Shown: positions 8,583 through 18,647 of the stretch, piece after piece
Position numbering within the stretch: position 1 is the stretch's first letter
How the letters are laid out: every line of letters begins with the position of its first letter
From: Azotobacter bryophylli
Lineage (GTDB): Bacteria; Pseudomonadota; Gammaproteobacteria; Pseudomonadales; Pseudomonadaceae
NCBI RefSeq assembly: GCF_042643485.1
Contig: NZ_JBHRSJ010000029.1
Location: forward strand, 186,001-250,000
Direction of reading: 5' to 3'
DNA: 64,000 nucleotides
Program-made: the position numbers and the translations under genes
The notes under the pieces: generated by a model
What the model was told of the DNA's origin: nothing
The model's input: only the letters and a program-made list of their open reading frames with translations
The model's database searches: none

Positions 8583-9479
8583 TCAGCGGACCCGACGCCG
8601 GAGCACCAGCACGCCCTCGACGACCAGCACCAGGATCGCCGCCCAGATCGCCCCGTAGGTGAGCCACTTGTCCCGGGCGATGCTCTCGCCGATCAGCAGC
8701 GATACGCCGACCAGCATCACCGGCTCGGCGTAGGACAGCAGGCCGAACAGCGTCAGGTTCAGCTTGCGCGCGGCGAGCATCATCAGGGCCAGGGCCAGGG
8801 CGCTGAGGGCGCCCAGACCGAGGATCAGCAGCAGCGGCCTCGGCGTCGCCACCACCCAGTGCAGGGTCTGCGCGTCGCGCAGGACGAAGGCCAGGCTCAC
8901 GGGGAGGCTCAGGGTCATGTCGAACCACAGCCCGCCCAGGTTGTCGGTGCCGTTCCGGCGCCGCAGGCAGAAATACAGCGGATAGCCCAGGGCCACGACG
9001 AAGGCCGGCCAGGACAGCGTCTGCGCCATCGCCAGCTCGTTGCCCACCCCGACGGCGGCGAGCAGGCAGGCGACGGCCTGGAAACGGCTGATCGGCTCCC
9101 CGAACACCAGCCGCCCGGACAGCACCAGGGTCAGCGGCAGCAGGAAGTAACCGAGGGAAACGTCCAGCCCCTTGCCGTTGACCGGCGCCCAGAGGAACAG
9201 CCAGAGCTGCACGCCCAGTAGCGCCGAGGTGAGCGGCAGCTGGCCGGCGAACCAGGGAGTCCTCAGGGCGCGACCGGCGATCGCCGCGACCTCGCGCCAC
9301 TTGCCGCCGGCGATCAGCAGCAGCGTCAGGCAGGGCACGGTCAGCAGGATGCGCCAGCCGTAGATCTGCTCGCCGTTCAACGGCTGCAGCAGCGTGGAGT
9401 AGTAGTACAGGGCCGCGAACAGCGCCGAGGCCGTCAGCGAATAGCAGAAGTCCAGATTTCTCGTGCCGGATGGGCGCAT
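8583..9479 (-). CDS. EamA/RarD-type drug/metabolite transporter
   Basis: The 298-residue inner-membrane protein has ten predicted hydrophobic helices in two EamA-like halves. It shows RarD-like features: YSTLLQPLNGEQIYGWRILLT near the start, NGKGLDVSLGYFLLPL in the middle and LLSYAEPVMLVGVSLLIGE in the second half. RarD proteins are permeases of the DMT superfamily with unclear physiological substrate. It converges on the beta-helix gene with a 45-base gap. Confidence 0.85.
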   Translation of the reverse strand: MRPSGTRNLDFCYSLTASALFAALYYYSTLLQPLNGEQIYGWRILLTVPCLTLLLIAGGKWREVAAIAGRALRTPWFAGQLPLTSALLGVQLWLFLWAPVNGKGLDVSLGYFLLPLTLVLSGRLVFGEPISRFQAVACLLAAVGVGNELAMAQTLSWPAFVVALGYPLYFCLRRRNGTDNLGGLWFDMTLSLPVSLAFVLRDAQTLHWVVATPRPLLLILGLGALSALALALMMLAARKLNLTLFGLLSYAEPVMLVGVSLLIGESIARDKWLTYGAIWAAILVLVVEGVLVLRRRVR

Positions 9480-9630
9480 GGGGTATTCCGGTTGAAACGG
9501 CGAAAACCGCCTGACTGCAGGAGGGGGATGGGAGGCTCGGATGGCCGCCGGCCGATCCGCCGGGAAGGGGCGGCGGCCGCGGCCCCGTCACGCCTGCAGG
9601 TTTCGGGCCATCGGCCGGACCCGGTGGAAT

Positions 9631-11223
<1,593 letters not shown>

Positions 11224-11474
11224 CGTGCGCGAATCGCCTTTCGAGTCCCGAACTTCCACACGCTCCCCCAAGAGTCCGACCACGGCGAGCCGCGCACTCT
11301 ACACACAAAGGATCGGGCCATACAGCCTTTGCCCGTGCGAGGCCCTGTCGCCGGCTCTTGCATGGCCGCGACATCGATAATGGAACCACGTTCGACTATC
11401 TTTCCGCCCGATATCCCCGGCGATGGCGGATTCGACAGGCGTCGCCGGAGGGTCGGATATCGGCGGGGAAGCGG

Positions 11475-11512
11475 CGGGCCGGATCGCCGCGCAGCCTGCG
11501 CGACCCGGCCCG
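11475..11512 (-). terminator. strong double-stem hairpin downstream of cbpAM
   Basis: An outer perfect CGGGCCGG/CCGGCCCG stem encloses an inner GCGCAG/CTGCGC stem. It starts 13 bases after the cbpM stop codon. No U-run follows, so it may act as a rho-assisted terminator or an RNA-stability element. Confidence 0.45.
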
Positions 11513-11524
11513 TCGAAGGCGAAG

Positions 11525-11830
11525 CTAGAGCTCCATGAAACGCAGCAGGCGCCGCTTCAGGCGCTCGTTCTCGGCGCGCAGGCGGTTCACCTCGTCGAGC
11601 AGGTCGAGGGCCACGGCCACCGCCTGCCAATCCAGCTCCAGCTCGCGCTGCAGGCGCAGGGCCTGACGCAGCCGGCCCAGGGCGGCATCGTCGAAGCGCC
11701 AGGCGTCGGGGCTGCCGCCGCCCGGTTCGACGATGCCGTGTTCGACGATCTCGATCAGGCTGTCGGCGGGCACTTCCACCAGCTGGCAGCATTCTTCCAG
11801 GGTCAGTTGCACGGTCAGGGTCGTCGTCAT
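11525..11830 (-). CDS. cbpM: chaperone modulator CbpM
   Basis: The 101-residue protein matches CbpM, which binds the J domain of CbpA and blocks its co-chaperone and DNA-binding activity. It has a MerR-like N-terminal fold (LTLEECCQLVEVPADSLIEIVEHGIVEP) and a C-terminal coiled coil (LLDEVNRLRAENERLKRRLL). The ATG at 11830 overlaps the cbpA stop codon as ATGA, the usual translationally coupled arrangement, so it is preferred over the ATG five codons upstream. Confidence 0.93.
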   Translation of the reverse strand: MTTTLTVQLTLEECCQLVEVPADSLIEIVEHGIVEPGGGSPDAWRFDDAALGRLRQALRLQRELELDWQAVAVALDLLDEVNRLRAENERLKRRLLRFMEL

Positions 11831-12774
11831 GCTTGCTTGCTCCATTGGCTACGCGGGTCGAAGCCCGCCGCATCGCGCAGCTGCGCCCAGAGTTGACGGG
11901 CGTTCTCGTCGCTGCGCGGCGGCATCACCACCTTCAGCACGGCATACAGGTCGCCGGCCGCGTGCTTGCTCTGCAGCCCCTTGCCCTTGATGCGCAGGCG
12001 CTGGCCGGTCTGGCTGTCCGCCGGGATGGTCAGGTTGATGCGCCCGGACAGAGTCGGCACCTCGACCCGCGCGCCCAGCGCCGCCTCCCAGGGCGCCAGG
12101 GGCACGGTGACGATCAGGTCGTGGCCGTCGACGTCGAACACCGGGTGCGGCACTAGGCGGACGACCAGGTACAGGTCGCCGTTCGGCCCGCCGGCACTGC
12201 CCTGCCCGCCCTGGCCCTTGACCCGGATGCGCTCGCCGTCGGCGACGCCCGCGGGAATCTTCACGTTGAGGCTCTTGTGCTGGTCCGGCTGGCGCCGTCC
12301 GTGCTCGTCGTAGTTCGGCAGCACGTACTCCACCGGCTTGGTCTGCTCGGCCAGGGTCTCCTCGAGGAAGACCGGCATCTCCAGCTCGATGTCCCGCCCC
12401 CGGCGCGGCGGCCGCGCGCGGTGGTGGGCGCCCGGCTGACCGCCGAAGATCGACTCGAAGAAATCCGAGAAGTCGCTGCCGCCGAAATGCTCGTGCTGGC
12501 CGCCGAAGCCGCCCGCGTGCTGCCAGCCCGGCGGCACCTCGAAGTTCTCCCCGGCGCGACCGTACTGGCGCAACTGGTCGTACTCGGCGCGCTTCTTGGC
12601 GTCGCCGAGCACCTCGTAGGCCTCGGCCACCTCCTTGAACTTGTCCTCCGCCCCGGCCTCCTTGTTCATGTCCGGGTGGTACTTGCGCGCCAGCCGGCGG
12701 TAGGCCGTCTTGATCGTCTTCTCGTCGGCGGTGGGCTCCACCCCGAGCATCGCGTAATAGTCCTTGAACTCCAT
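11827..12774 (-). CDS. cbpA: curved-DNA-binding protein CbpA, DnaJ family co-chaperone
   Basis: The 315-residue type B J-protein stimulates DnaK ATPase and can bind curved DNA. The J domain occupies residues 4-70 with the HPD motif at 33-35. A Gly/Phe-rich linker (GWQHAGGFGGQHEHFGG) follows, and then the two C-terminal substrate-binding beta domains without the DnaJ zinc finger. The sequence ends in the expected MPPRSDENARQLW region. It overlaps cbpM by four bases. Confidence 0.95.
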   Translation of the reverse strand: MEFKDYYAMLGVEPTADEKTIKTAYRRLARKYHPDMNKEAGAEDKFKEVAEAYEVLGDAKKRAEYDQLRQYGRAGENFEVPPGWQHAGGFGGQHEHFGGSDFSDFFESIFGGQPGAHHRARPPRRGRDIELEMPVFLEETLAEQTKPVEYVLPNYDEHGRRQPDQHKSLNVKIPAGVADGERIRVKGQGGQGSAGGPNGDLYLVVRLVPHPVFDVDGHDLIVTVPLAPWEAALGARVEVPTLSGRINLTIPADSQTGQRLRIKGKGLQSKHAAGDLYAVLKVVMPPRSDENARQLWAQLRDAAGFDPRSQWSKQA

Positions 12775-12961
12775 GGAAGCTACCTTGGTGTTGGGTTGCT
12801 ATCAGTCTAGGCCGCCGGGCGGACCGAGTGTTGATCCAGATGGGGAGCGCAGGCCGATCGAGCCGTCTCCGTCCTATCACTCCCGCCGAATATCACTATC
12901 GGCGACAGACATTGTTCGTCTTCCGATCGTGCCAGTAGCCTCCGAAGCCATTGGAAAATCA

Positions 12962-13246
12962 ATGCCGAAATGGAAGCTGGAAGTGAAACCGTCTTATCTG
13001 CCATTGCTATCCGTGCTGCTGCCCGCACTCTGTGCCACCGCCGCCGTGGCCGCCCCCGAAGCCCAGACCGCCGCTGAAAACGAGCCGGACATCGCCAGGG
13101 TCATCTCCGTCGAGGAGGAAACGCCGCACCCGCTGGCTCCGCCCGTCTGCGAAGTCATCGACGTCAAGATGACCTACCTGGATTCCTCCGGCCAGACCCG
13201 AATCCACACCTACCGCAAGCTCGCCCCGGCCTGCAGCAGGAGCTGA
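12962..13246 (+). CDS. small exported DUF2790-type protein
   Basis: The 94-residue protein has a signal peptide (LPLLSVLLPALCATAAVAA) followed by DIARVISVEEE, a short spacer, CEVIDVKMTYLDSSGQTRIHTYRKL and a final Cys. The two cysteines and the MxYLDSxG core match the small periplasmic DUF2790 family that is common in Pseudomonas and of unknown role. The ATG at 12962 directly precedes the signal peptide; the open frame further upstream is probably not translated. Confidence 0.72.
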   Translation: MPKWKLEVKPSYLPLLSVLLPALCATAAVAAPEAQTAAENEPDIARVISVEEETPHPLAPPVCEVIDVKMTYLDSSGQTRIHTYRKLAPACSRS

Positions 13247-13378
13247 ACCGCTCGCCCAAAGGCGTCGGCGCCCGGCCGCCGGAGCGGCTGGACACGATCA
13301 AGCCGCCCCGCTTTTGCCGTTTCTTGGCCCGCGACCTAGACTGGCGCTGTCCAGTTGCCAGTTCGTTTGGGGTAGGGA

Positions 13379-14083
13379 ATGCCCAGGCTCGCTCAGATTG
13401 CCCTTGTGGCCATGCTGCTCGCCGGCTGCGCCGGCCAATCCGTGCCCGTACCGCGACCGGAGACGGCGCAGAGCGCCGGCGTGGGCATGGAGCTGAAAGT
13501 GCGCCTGTACGGTCTGGCCACCTATCGGGCAGACGGTGCGTTTTTCGTCAGAAGCTGCCCGGACGCCAGCGCGGCATGCGAGGAGCGACCGATCGGCTCG
13601 AACTACGGCAAGGATGGGCGCCTCTATCTGCTGAACGCCGAGCCCGGCGAATACCGGGCGGTCGCCGCGGCCTTTCGCTCGGGCGCGCCGGGCGATCAGA
13701 GCCTGTATTTCGCCTACTTTCCCAGCGCCATGGCAGAGGCCTCGAAAGTGCAGGTCCGGCCCGGACAGCTCGCCTACGCAGGAAGCTACCTGCTGTCCGC
13801 CGCTCCCGGACTATGCCCCGACAAGGCCGAGCCGTCCCAGTTGAAGTACGCGGAGATGATCGAGCCGGGCACCCCGAAGTGCGGATTCTTCAAGACGCTG
13901 CTGCACAAGATGGCGACCGGCGACTACCTATTCATCGGCGGCACGGCCTATCCGGTCGGCACCCAAACCTTTCACTATCGGGGCACCACCTTCGAAAGAC
14001 GGGCCGAGCCCGCCGATGCGAGCGAATTCAGGAATGCAGCCCGGAGCGACCTGACAGGCGCAGGATGGGATATCGACAACTGA
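13379..14083 (+). CDS. hypothetical lipoprotein
   Basis: The 234-residue protein begins with a lipoprotein signal (IALVAMLLAGC, Cys16 as lipidation site). The mature part has an extracellular-type beta-rich look, with segments such as LYLLNAEPGEYRAVAAAFRSG and paired cysteines in SCPDASAACEE. I do not recognise the family. It stands alone just left of the repeat-rich island. Confidence 0.65.
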   Translation: MPRLAQIALVAMLLAGCAGQSVPVPRPETAQSAGVGMELKVRLYGLATYRADGAFFVRSCPDASAACEERPIGSNYGKDGRLYLLNAEPGEYRAVAAAFRSGAPGDQSLYFAYFPSAMAEASKVQVRPGQLAYAGSYLLSAAPGLCPDKAEPSQLKYAEMIEPGTPKCGFFKTLLHKMATGDYLFIGGTAYPVGTQTFHYRGTTFERRAEPADASEFRNAARSDLTGAGWDIDN

Positions 14084-14130
14084 GCCCGGACTGGGCCGGG
14101 ACAAGAGAAAAGCAGCGGCTGCATTCCGAT

Positions 14131-14267
14131 AGCAGGCGCGGCTTGTAGCGCGACAAAGTTGAAGCCTGGCGTAGGGTGGAAAACTGCGAAGCGTTTTCCA
14201 CCGGTGCCCTCCGGGCTGCCTGGCAGATCGGTGGACAAGGCTGCGCCGTTATCCACCCTACTTGCTG
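14131..14267. repeat. structured interspersed repeat, copy A
   Basis: This stretch aligns without gaps to copies C (17101-17237) and D (17352-17488). Its core (14171-14262) is bounded by inverted GTAGGGTGG/CCACCCTAC arms and holds two internal hairpins, one around GTGGAAAAC and one around GTGGACAAGG. It looks like a REP/BIME or MITE-like element. Confidence 0.75.
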
Positions 14268-14372
14268 GACTCCCTACATGCGCCGCAGGAGCGACTCGAT
14301 CAAAGCGGCGCGACGCAAGCTGTCGCCGCGCAGGGCGATAGTGGGCCCACGCAACGACCGAGGAGACGAACC

Positions 14373-14705
14373 ATGCAGGCCGCACTGCTACAACAACTGA
14401 GCGAACGCTACCCGGAGGTCTACGGCGAACTCCAGGAAGCCGACTGCGGCGACGGCTGGTTCGCCATCCTCGACGCCCTGGGCGAAGCGCTCGCCTACTG
14501 CGCCGAGGTCGATAACCGCCACCCGCCGCAGGTGCTGTCGTGCAAGCAGAAGTTCGGCCGACTGGTCTTCGGCAAGCTGCATCTACCACTCCAGGACCGC
14601 CGCACCTTCGAGATCGCCACGGCCATGAGCCTCAGAACTTGCGAACACTGCGGCGGCCCGCTGGGCACGGCCCAGGTCCATGCGCGCTGCGTATGCTCTG
14701 CCTAG
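14373..14705 (+). CDS. hypothetical protein with C-terminal zinc-ribbon-like cysteines
   Basis: The 110-residue protein has an AGGAGA ribosome site before its ATG at 14373. The C-terminal part contains CEHCGG followed by CVC (about residues 88-107), a plausible metal-binding ribbon, and an earlier Cys-Lys-Gln-Lys-Phe-Gly segment. The fold is unrecognised. It sits between two copies of the structured repeat, so local rearrangement is likely, but its codon use matches the chromosome. Confidence 0.55.
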   Translation: MQAALLQQLSERYPEVYGELQEADCGDGWFAILDALGEALAYCAEVDNRHPPQVLSCKQKFGRLVFGKLHLPLQDRRTFEIATAMSLRTCEHCGGPLGTAQVHARCVCSA

Positions 14706-14784
14706 ACGGGCACAATGTTCTGAAACCGAGCCTGTCGACACCCGGCAGTAGGAAACAGAGGCTGCCGAGTCATGAGCCCCATGC

Positions 14785-14890
14785 GGGAGCGTGGAAACGA
14801 TCACAACCGCGAAGCGTTTTCCACCGGTGGCCTCCGGACTGCCTGGCAGATTGGTGGGCAAGGCTACGCCGTTGTCCACCCTACTTGCTG
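14785..14890. repeat. structured interspersed repeat, copy B (partial)
   Basis: Only the core part of the repeat is kept here: the GCGAAGCGTTTTCCACC segment, the CTCCGGACTGCCTGGCAG middle and the GTCCACCCTACTTGCTG end. The left arm differs from the other copies (GTGGAAACGATCAC). It marks the left edge of the AT-rich island. Confidence 0.65.
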
Positions 14891-14966
14891 AGGCTTCTGG
14901 CGTCACTGGTCATCGGGAAAAATCCCGATCATGCCTATTGTATTGCCGGATTAATAACAAGACACA

Positions 14967-16307
14967 CTAGAACTTGTAAGTAACCTGGACGCGATTATAT
15001 GTAAACGCTTGATTCCCAGGGTTTAGACCGTTTTTCCCGCCGCTAGAGCGCTCCCAGCGATCACGAATGGATAGTCCATTGAGAACTCCACGGAAGTTAT
15101 ATGTCAAGTCAGCATGAACGTCGTGACTATCGCCAAAATAGTCAGTCACATATTTTGCGTAGGCCGTGGTAAATTGCAGCTTATTATCGAGCATATTATA
15201 GGTAAATTTTGCTTTCCATGCATGCCCTGGACCCATCTCAACCAAGCCACGAATCATCGAGGTTGTATATAGCGGATCCGATGCATAGCCCACAGTAAAC
15301 GGAGAAACCAAAGCCCCACCGCCAACGGCATTACGACTCCCCTCCAACTTGTTGTAATAAATATCGAATCGGCCATTTGGTATCAACAAGCCAGCATCCA
15401 AGCCCCAAGCATTGGCTTTAACCTTATCACCACCGACTACAGTATTAACCCTTGCGGTGGAATCCGTTAAATAGTTATTTGCCCCACCGGTTTCATGTGC
15501 GTACTGGGCACCAATTACAGGATCGAAGCCCGCTCCTGTTTTAAACGTATAGGACCCATCGATATAACCCAGGTGAGCAAAGTTCTGGAAATCATAAAGC
15601 CAAGCTTGCGTTTTGAGTCCGCCAATTGCGTAGGTAGTTCCTGCCGCATAAGTTCCATTATCATGCCTTGCATTTGAGGGCAGAGTACCATTCCCTCCGA
15701 ACATATGATTATCTTCGTATCCAGCAGGATAATAAAGGTTATCGCGCTCGTATGAGCTCGATGTACGACTACGCCAAGAGAACTCTCTTAGCAAGGTAAT
15801 GTTCCAATCCTTGACTGGTGTAAACGTAGCTGTAACAGCATTATATGACGCTGGAACCACCCGGATGTCGCTACCCGACATCCACGGAGTATTTAAATAT
15901 TGGTACCCCCCTTTCAAAGTCAACCAATCCCGCTTGTATTGCAAATAAGCCTGGGTTACAGCGGCATAAGAGCTTCTATCCCCCATCAGGGTAGTATCAA
16001 CCTTGGTGGGGTTATCGTCTTTAGAACCTAAGTCACTCACTCCCGCCAGAGACGCACCGATACTAAACCCATGGAACGATCCGGTAGTTCCATTTAGCAG
16101 CAATGCACTTGACAGCGCATGCTGATCGGGTCTGTTGTCTTTCCCGTCGTAAATCCTATTAAAGTTATACAGACGCAACTCACCGTCCACATGACCTTTC
16201 GTGATGACATCTGAAATAGCCCCTTCCTCGCTTTGAGCACCAGCCTCAGCAGTTACTCCAAGAAAGATTAAAGACAAGGCAAAATACTTAGAAAAACTTA
16301 AATTCAT
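14967..16307 (-). CDS. OprD family outer-membrane porin
   Basis: The 446-residue precursor has a signal peptide (LSFSKYFALSLIFLGVTAEAGA) and an OprD-like body: HVDGELRLYNFNRIYDG near the start, GYQYLNTPWMSGSDIRVVP, alternating amphipathic strands and a terminal Phe (VQVTYKF) as needed for outer-membrane assembly. OprD-type porins take up specific small anions or amino acids. The gene is far more AT-rich than its neighbours, pointing to transfer from another genus. The ATG at 16307 is chosen because GGGAGAATTC directly precedes it. No transporter or catabolic gene is adjacent. Confidence 0.85.
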   Translation of the reverse strand: MNLSFSKYFALSLIFLGVTAEAGAQSEEGAISDVITKGHVDGELRLYNFNRIYDGKDNRPDQHALSSALLLNGTTGSFHGFSIGASLAGVSDLGSKDDNPTKVDTTLMGDRSSYAAVTQAYLQYKRDWLTLKGGYQYLNTPWMSGSDIRVVPASYNAVTATFTPVKDWNITLLREFSWRSRTSSSYERDNLYYPAGYEDNHMFGGNGTLPSNARHDNGTYAAGTTYAIGGLKTQAWLYDFQNFAHLGYIDGSYTFKTGAGFDPVIGAQYAHETGGANNYLTDSTARVNTVVGGDKVKANAWGLDAGLLIPNGRFDIYYNKLEGSRNAVGGGALVSPFTVGYASDPLYTTSMIRGLVEMGPGHAWKAKFTYNMLDNKLQFTTAYAKYVTDYFGDSHDVHADLTYNFRGVLNGLSIRDRWERSSGGKNGLNPGNQAFTYNRVQVTYKF

Positions 16308-16462
16308 GAATTCTCCCTTGAAAGGCATGCGGCTGGATGAACTTAAGCATGCTGTCTATCTATTTGTGCTTTCGTATTGCCGGATTAACGGCAGCTGTAG
16401 ATGGCAGGAGGGGCTATCCAATTGCGTACAGTTAATACTACAGCACACAAGGAAGCTCAACA

Positions 16463-16945
16463 TTATTCCTTATGAACATGAACTCCCAACATCATCTCCA
16501 TCAATTCCCGACACCATCTCCACAAAATCTCAACAATTGTGAAAACAGCTTTAGTCAGAGCTTTCTGAAACCCCATCAAGTACCTAAACAAGATTAATCG
16601 ATATGTTTCACCGTAGCCGGACAACACCTGATGTATATGGCTACAGAGTGACCGGACGCTCTGGTAGGCGCTCAGTGGCAGCCATTCGTACTTGATCTTC
16701 CGCCACAACATCTCGATCGGATTGAGCTCCGGCGAGTAGGTGGGCAGGAAAACCACATGGATGCGCAGTGCCCTTCATTCCAGTCGTTTGCGTTGAAACA
16801 AGGCCGGGCGGTGAATACGGGCATTGTCGAGCACGACAATCGCAAAGGCCTCGGACGACTTCTGCTCGACCGACCACCTCGGTCGTCACGGTCGCAGTCG
16901 TTGTGTAATGGATCAGCCGAACCTGACGACTCAGAAACCCCAACA
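16463..16945 (-). pseudogene. IS630 family transposase remnant
   Basis: Only the C-terminal half of an IS630-type DDE transposase is left. The segments GFLSRQVRLIHYTTTATVT, then AFAIVVLDNARIHRPALFQ, then VVFLPTYSPELNPIEMLW can be joined only through a frameshift near 16890 and an in-frame TGA at 16775-16777. The last part merges into AT-rich DNA. The element is inactive. Confidence 0.8.
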
Positions 16946-17041
16946 CCGTAAGTATCTCCCGGCAAAGCCGGGGCTTTATTCTGTTAGCCCCTCAAAGGGG
17001 AAAAGTACTGGTGGTCGGGGTTTATGGAGCGCTTACGATTA

Positions 17042-17237
17042 TTCCGATGGCTTCCACGCTCCTGAGTAGAAACCAAACCTTCGGACGCTCCGCGCCCGGC
17101 GGCAGGAGCGGCTTGTAATGCGGCAAAGTTGAAGCCTGGCGTAGGATGGAAAACCGCGAAGCGTTTTCCACCGATGACCTCCGGGCTGCCTGACAGATTG
17201 GTGGACAAGGCTGCGCCGTTGTCCACCCTACTTGCTG
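17042..17237. repeat. structured interspersed repeat, copy C (196 bp)
   Basis: This 196-base unit begins TTCCGATGG, and the next copy (D) begins exactly 251 bases later and aligns without gaps over the full length. The right 91 bases are flanked by GTAGGATGG and CCACCCTAC inverted arms with two internal stem-loops. Confidence 0.8.
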
Positions 17238-17292
17238 CTCTGCGCCGCACTGCTCGGCCTTGAGGGCTGAGGTCGCCGAGAAGTAACTCCCG

Positions 17293-17488
17293 TTCCGATG
17301 GCTCCCATGCTTCTGCGTAGGAGCCAAACCTCTGGCTGCTCCGCCCCCGGCGGCGGGAGCGGCTTGTAACGCGACAAAGCTGAAGCCTGCTGTAGGGTGG
17401 AAAACCGCGAAGCGTTTTCCACCAGTGACCGCCGCGCTGCCTGACAGATTGATGGACAAGGCTGCGCCGTTGTCCATCCTACTTGCTT
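17293..17488. repeat. structured interspersed repeat, copy D (196 bp)
   Basis: Same 196-base unit as copy C and in the same orientation, with substitutions but no apparent insertion or deletion. The core hairpins GTGGAAAACCGC/GCGTTTTCCAC and GGACAAGG/GTTGTCC are kept. Confidence 0.8.
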
Positions 17489-17726
17489 GCTGAACCTTAG
17501 ACGCTCCCCATCCAGCCGCAGGAGCAGCCTGGAGTACGTGCCCACGCGGGAGCGTAGGCACGATCAAACTCGTGCTCGTTACGTATGCGCCATTGAAGGA
17601 TAATGGCAAAGTGGGGCGGGCGACTCATGGGGCGACTTTCCACCTTTCCCGAGATGGGGTGGTGGACAAGGTCGCTCCTTTGTTCGTCTTATTGCGTTTT
17701 CTTGTTGGACGACACTGAGGGTTTAA

Positions 17727-18128
17727 ATGAAAAAAATAGAAGTGATCTTTGATGCCGTTAGGTCTCTTGGGCTTAATCCGGTAATTGATACTGACGGAGA
17801 CATCGAATTTAAAAATAATTTTGGAACGTTTTATATATATTATGATGAAGAAGATGGATTCTTTAGCTTGGTTTTCCCCTCTTTTTATGAGACCGATAGT
17901 CTAGCAAAGAAAAATGAGGCTCTTCTTGCATGCAACGAAGTCAATGAAAAGATAAAGGTGGTAAAACTTTACATCTATAAGGATGACGTTTTTGCCTCGG
18001 CCGAGGCTTTTTATCCTGGAGATCAAGGCGTTAAGAATTTAATAGACAAATACCTGAAGGCAACCTATGCCGCATTGAAATTATTCTCTGAAAATATAAG
18101 TGCGTTCGGTAATGCTCCGGAGAAATAG
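17727..18128 (+). CDS. YbjN-like domain protein
   Basis: The 133-residue AT-rich gene encodes a small alpha/beta protein resembling the YbjN / type III-chaperone-like fold (IEFKNNFGTFYIYYDEEDGFFSLVFPSFYE, then LLACNEVNEKIKVVKLYIYKDDVFASAEAFY). YbjN-type proteins are thought to be partner-binding adaptors. It is followed after two bases by a small membrane protein gene, and both are AT-rich against a GC-rich genome, so they form an acquired two-gene cassette. The specific role is unknown. Confidence 0.6.
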   Translation: MKKIEVIFDAVRSLGLNPVIDTDGDIEFKNNFGTFYIYYDEEDGFFSLVFPSFYETDSLAKKNEALLACNEVNEKIKVVKLYIYKDDVFASAEAFYPGDQGVKNLIDKYLKATYAALKLFSENISAFGNAPEK

Positions 18129-18130
18129 CC

Positions 18131-18535
18131 ATGTCCGATGCACAAAAGGAAAAGACTAGCGGTAGCGCCATTGGTGGTGGAGCTACGGCAGCAAGCAGCG
18201 GAACATTGATTATCATGATTGCTAATAGCCTACCCCAAGACTCCCTATATAAAATAGCACTGCTGCATGCTGCGCCAACGATCACGGTGATTATAGGAGC
18301 GATCGCCACTTACTTAATAAGCTGGGTAAAGCAACATCTTGCGAGGAGGGAGTTAGAGGACGCCGTCAGCGACGCAAAGAGTTATATGGTTGAGATGTTG
18401 AAGAATCCAGAGACATCTGATGGCCATAAAAACAACATACGGCAAAAATTGGAGCAACTTGAGTCTGTTACTGTGGAATCCAAGTTGTCCGCAGTGAAAA
18501 AGTTTGCTGACGGAAGCAAGATTACAAATTATTGA
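18131..18535 (+). CDS. hypothetical membrane protein paired with YbjN-like gene
   Basis: The 134-residue protein has a Gly/Ser/Ala-rich N-terminus (SGSAIGGGATAASSG), one or two hydrophobic segments (about residues 24-34 and 44-66, ending in YLISWVKQ) and a charged coiled-coil-like C-terminal half (residues 70-130). I do not recognise the family. Its tight spacing after the YbjN-like gene suggests that the soluble protein acts on or with it at the membrane. It is AT-rich and lies next to an IS5 remnant, consistent with recent acquisition. Confidence 0.55.
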   Translation: MSDAQKEKTSGSAIGGGATAASSGTLIIMIANSLPQDSLYKIALLHAAPTITVIIGAIATYLISWVKQHLARRELEDAVSDAKSYMVEMLKNPETSDGHKNNIRQKLEQLESVTVESKLSAVKKFADGSKITNY

Positions 18536-18647
18536 CCTAATATTAAATTCAGCTTTGTCTTGGCGAGATGTAGGTTTTTATTTTTATGGTTTTTTTTTGC
18601 AACCATAGGTGGTTGATCCTGGAAAAAGTCCCGACCGATCTGCTGAA

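Larger units (their letters stand above)
16946..17726. other. gene-free stretch with interspersed repeats
   Basis: Apart from repeat copies C and D, I see no supported gene between the IS630 remnant and the YbjN-like gene. Open frames here on both strands are readings of the repeats. Short palindromes such as GCCGGGGCTTT-type arms occur near 16965, possibly a transposon end. Confidence 0.6.

Noticed and set aside
14583..14906. Minus-strand open frames of about 100 codons across the repeats
   Set aside because: The same peptide-like phrases recur at every repeat copy, so they are translations of the repeat, not genes.
14131..17488. Repeat cluster as a CRISPR array
   Set aside because: Units are 137-196 bases with irregular spacing and internal hairpins, and there are no cas genes.
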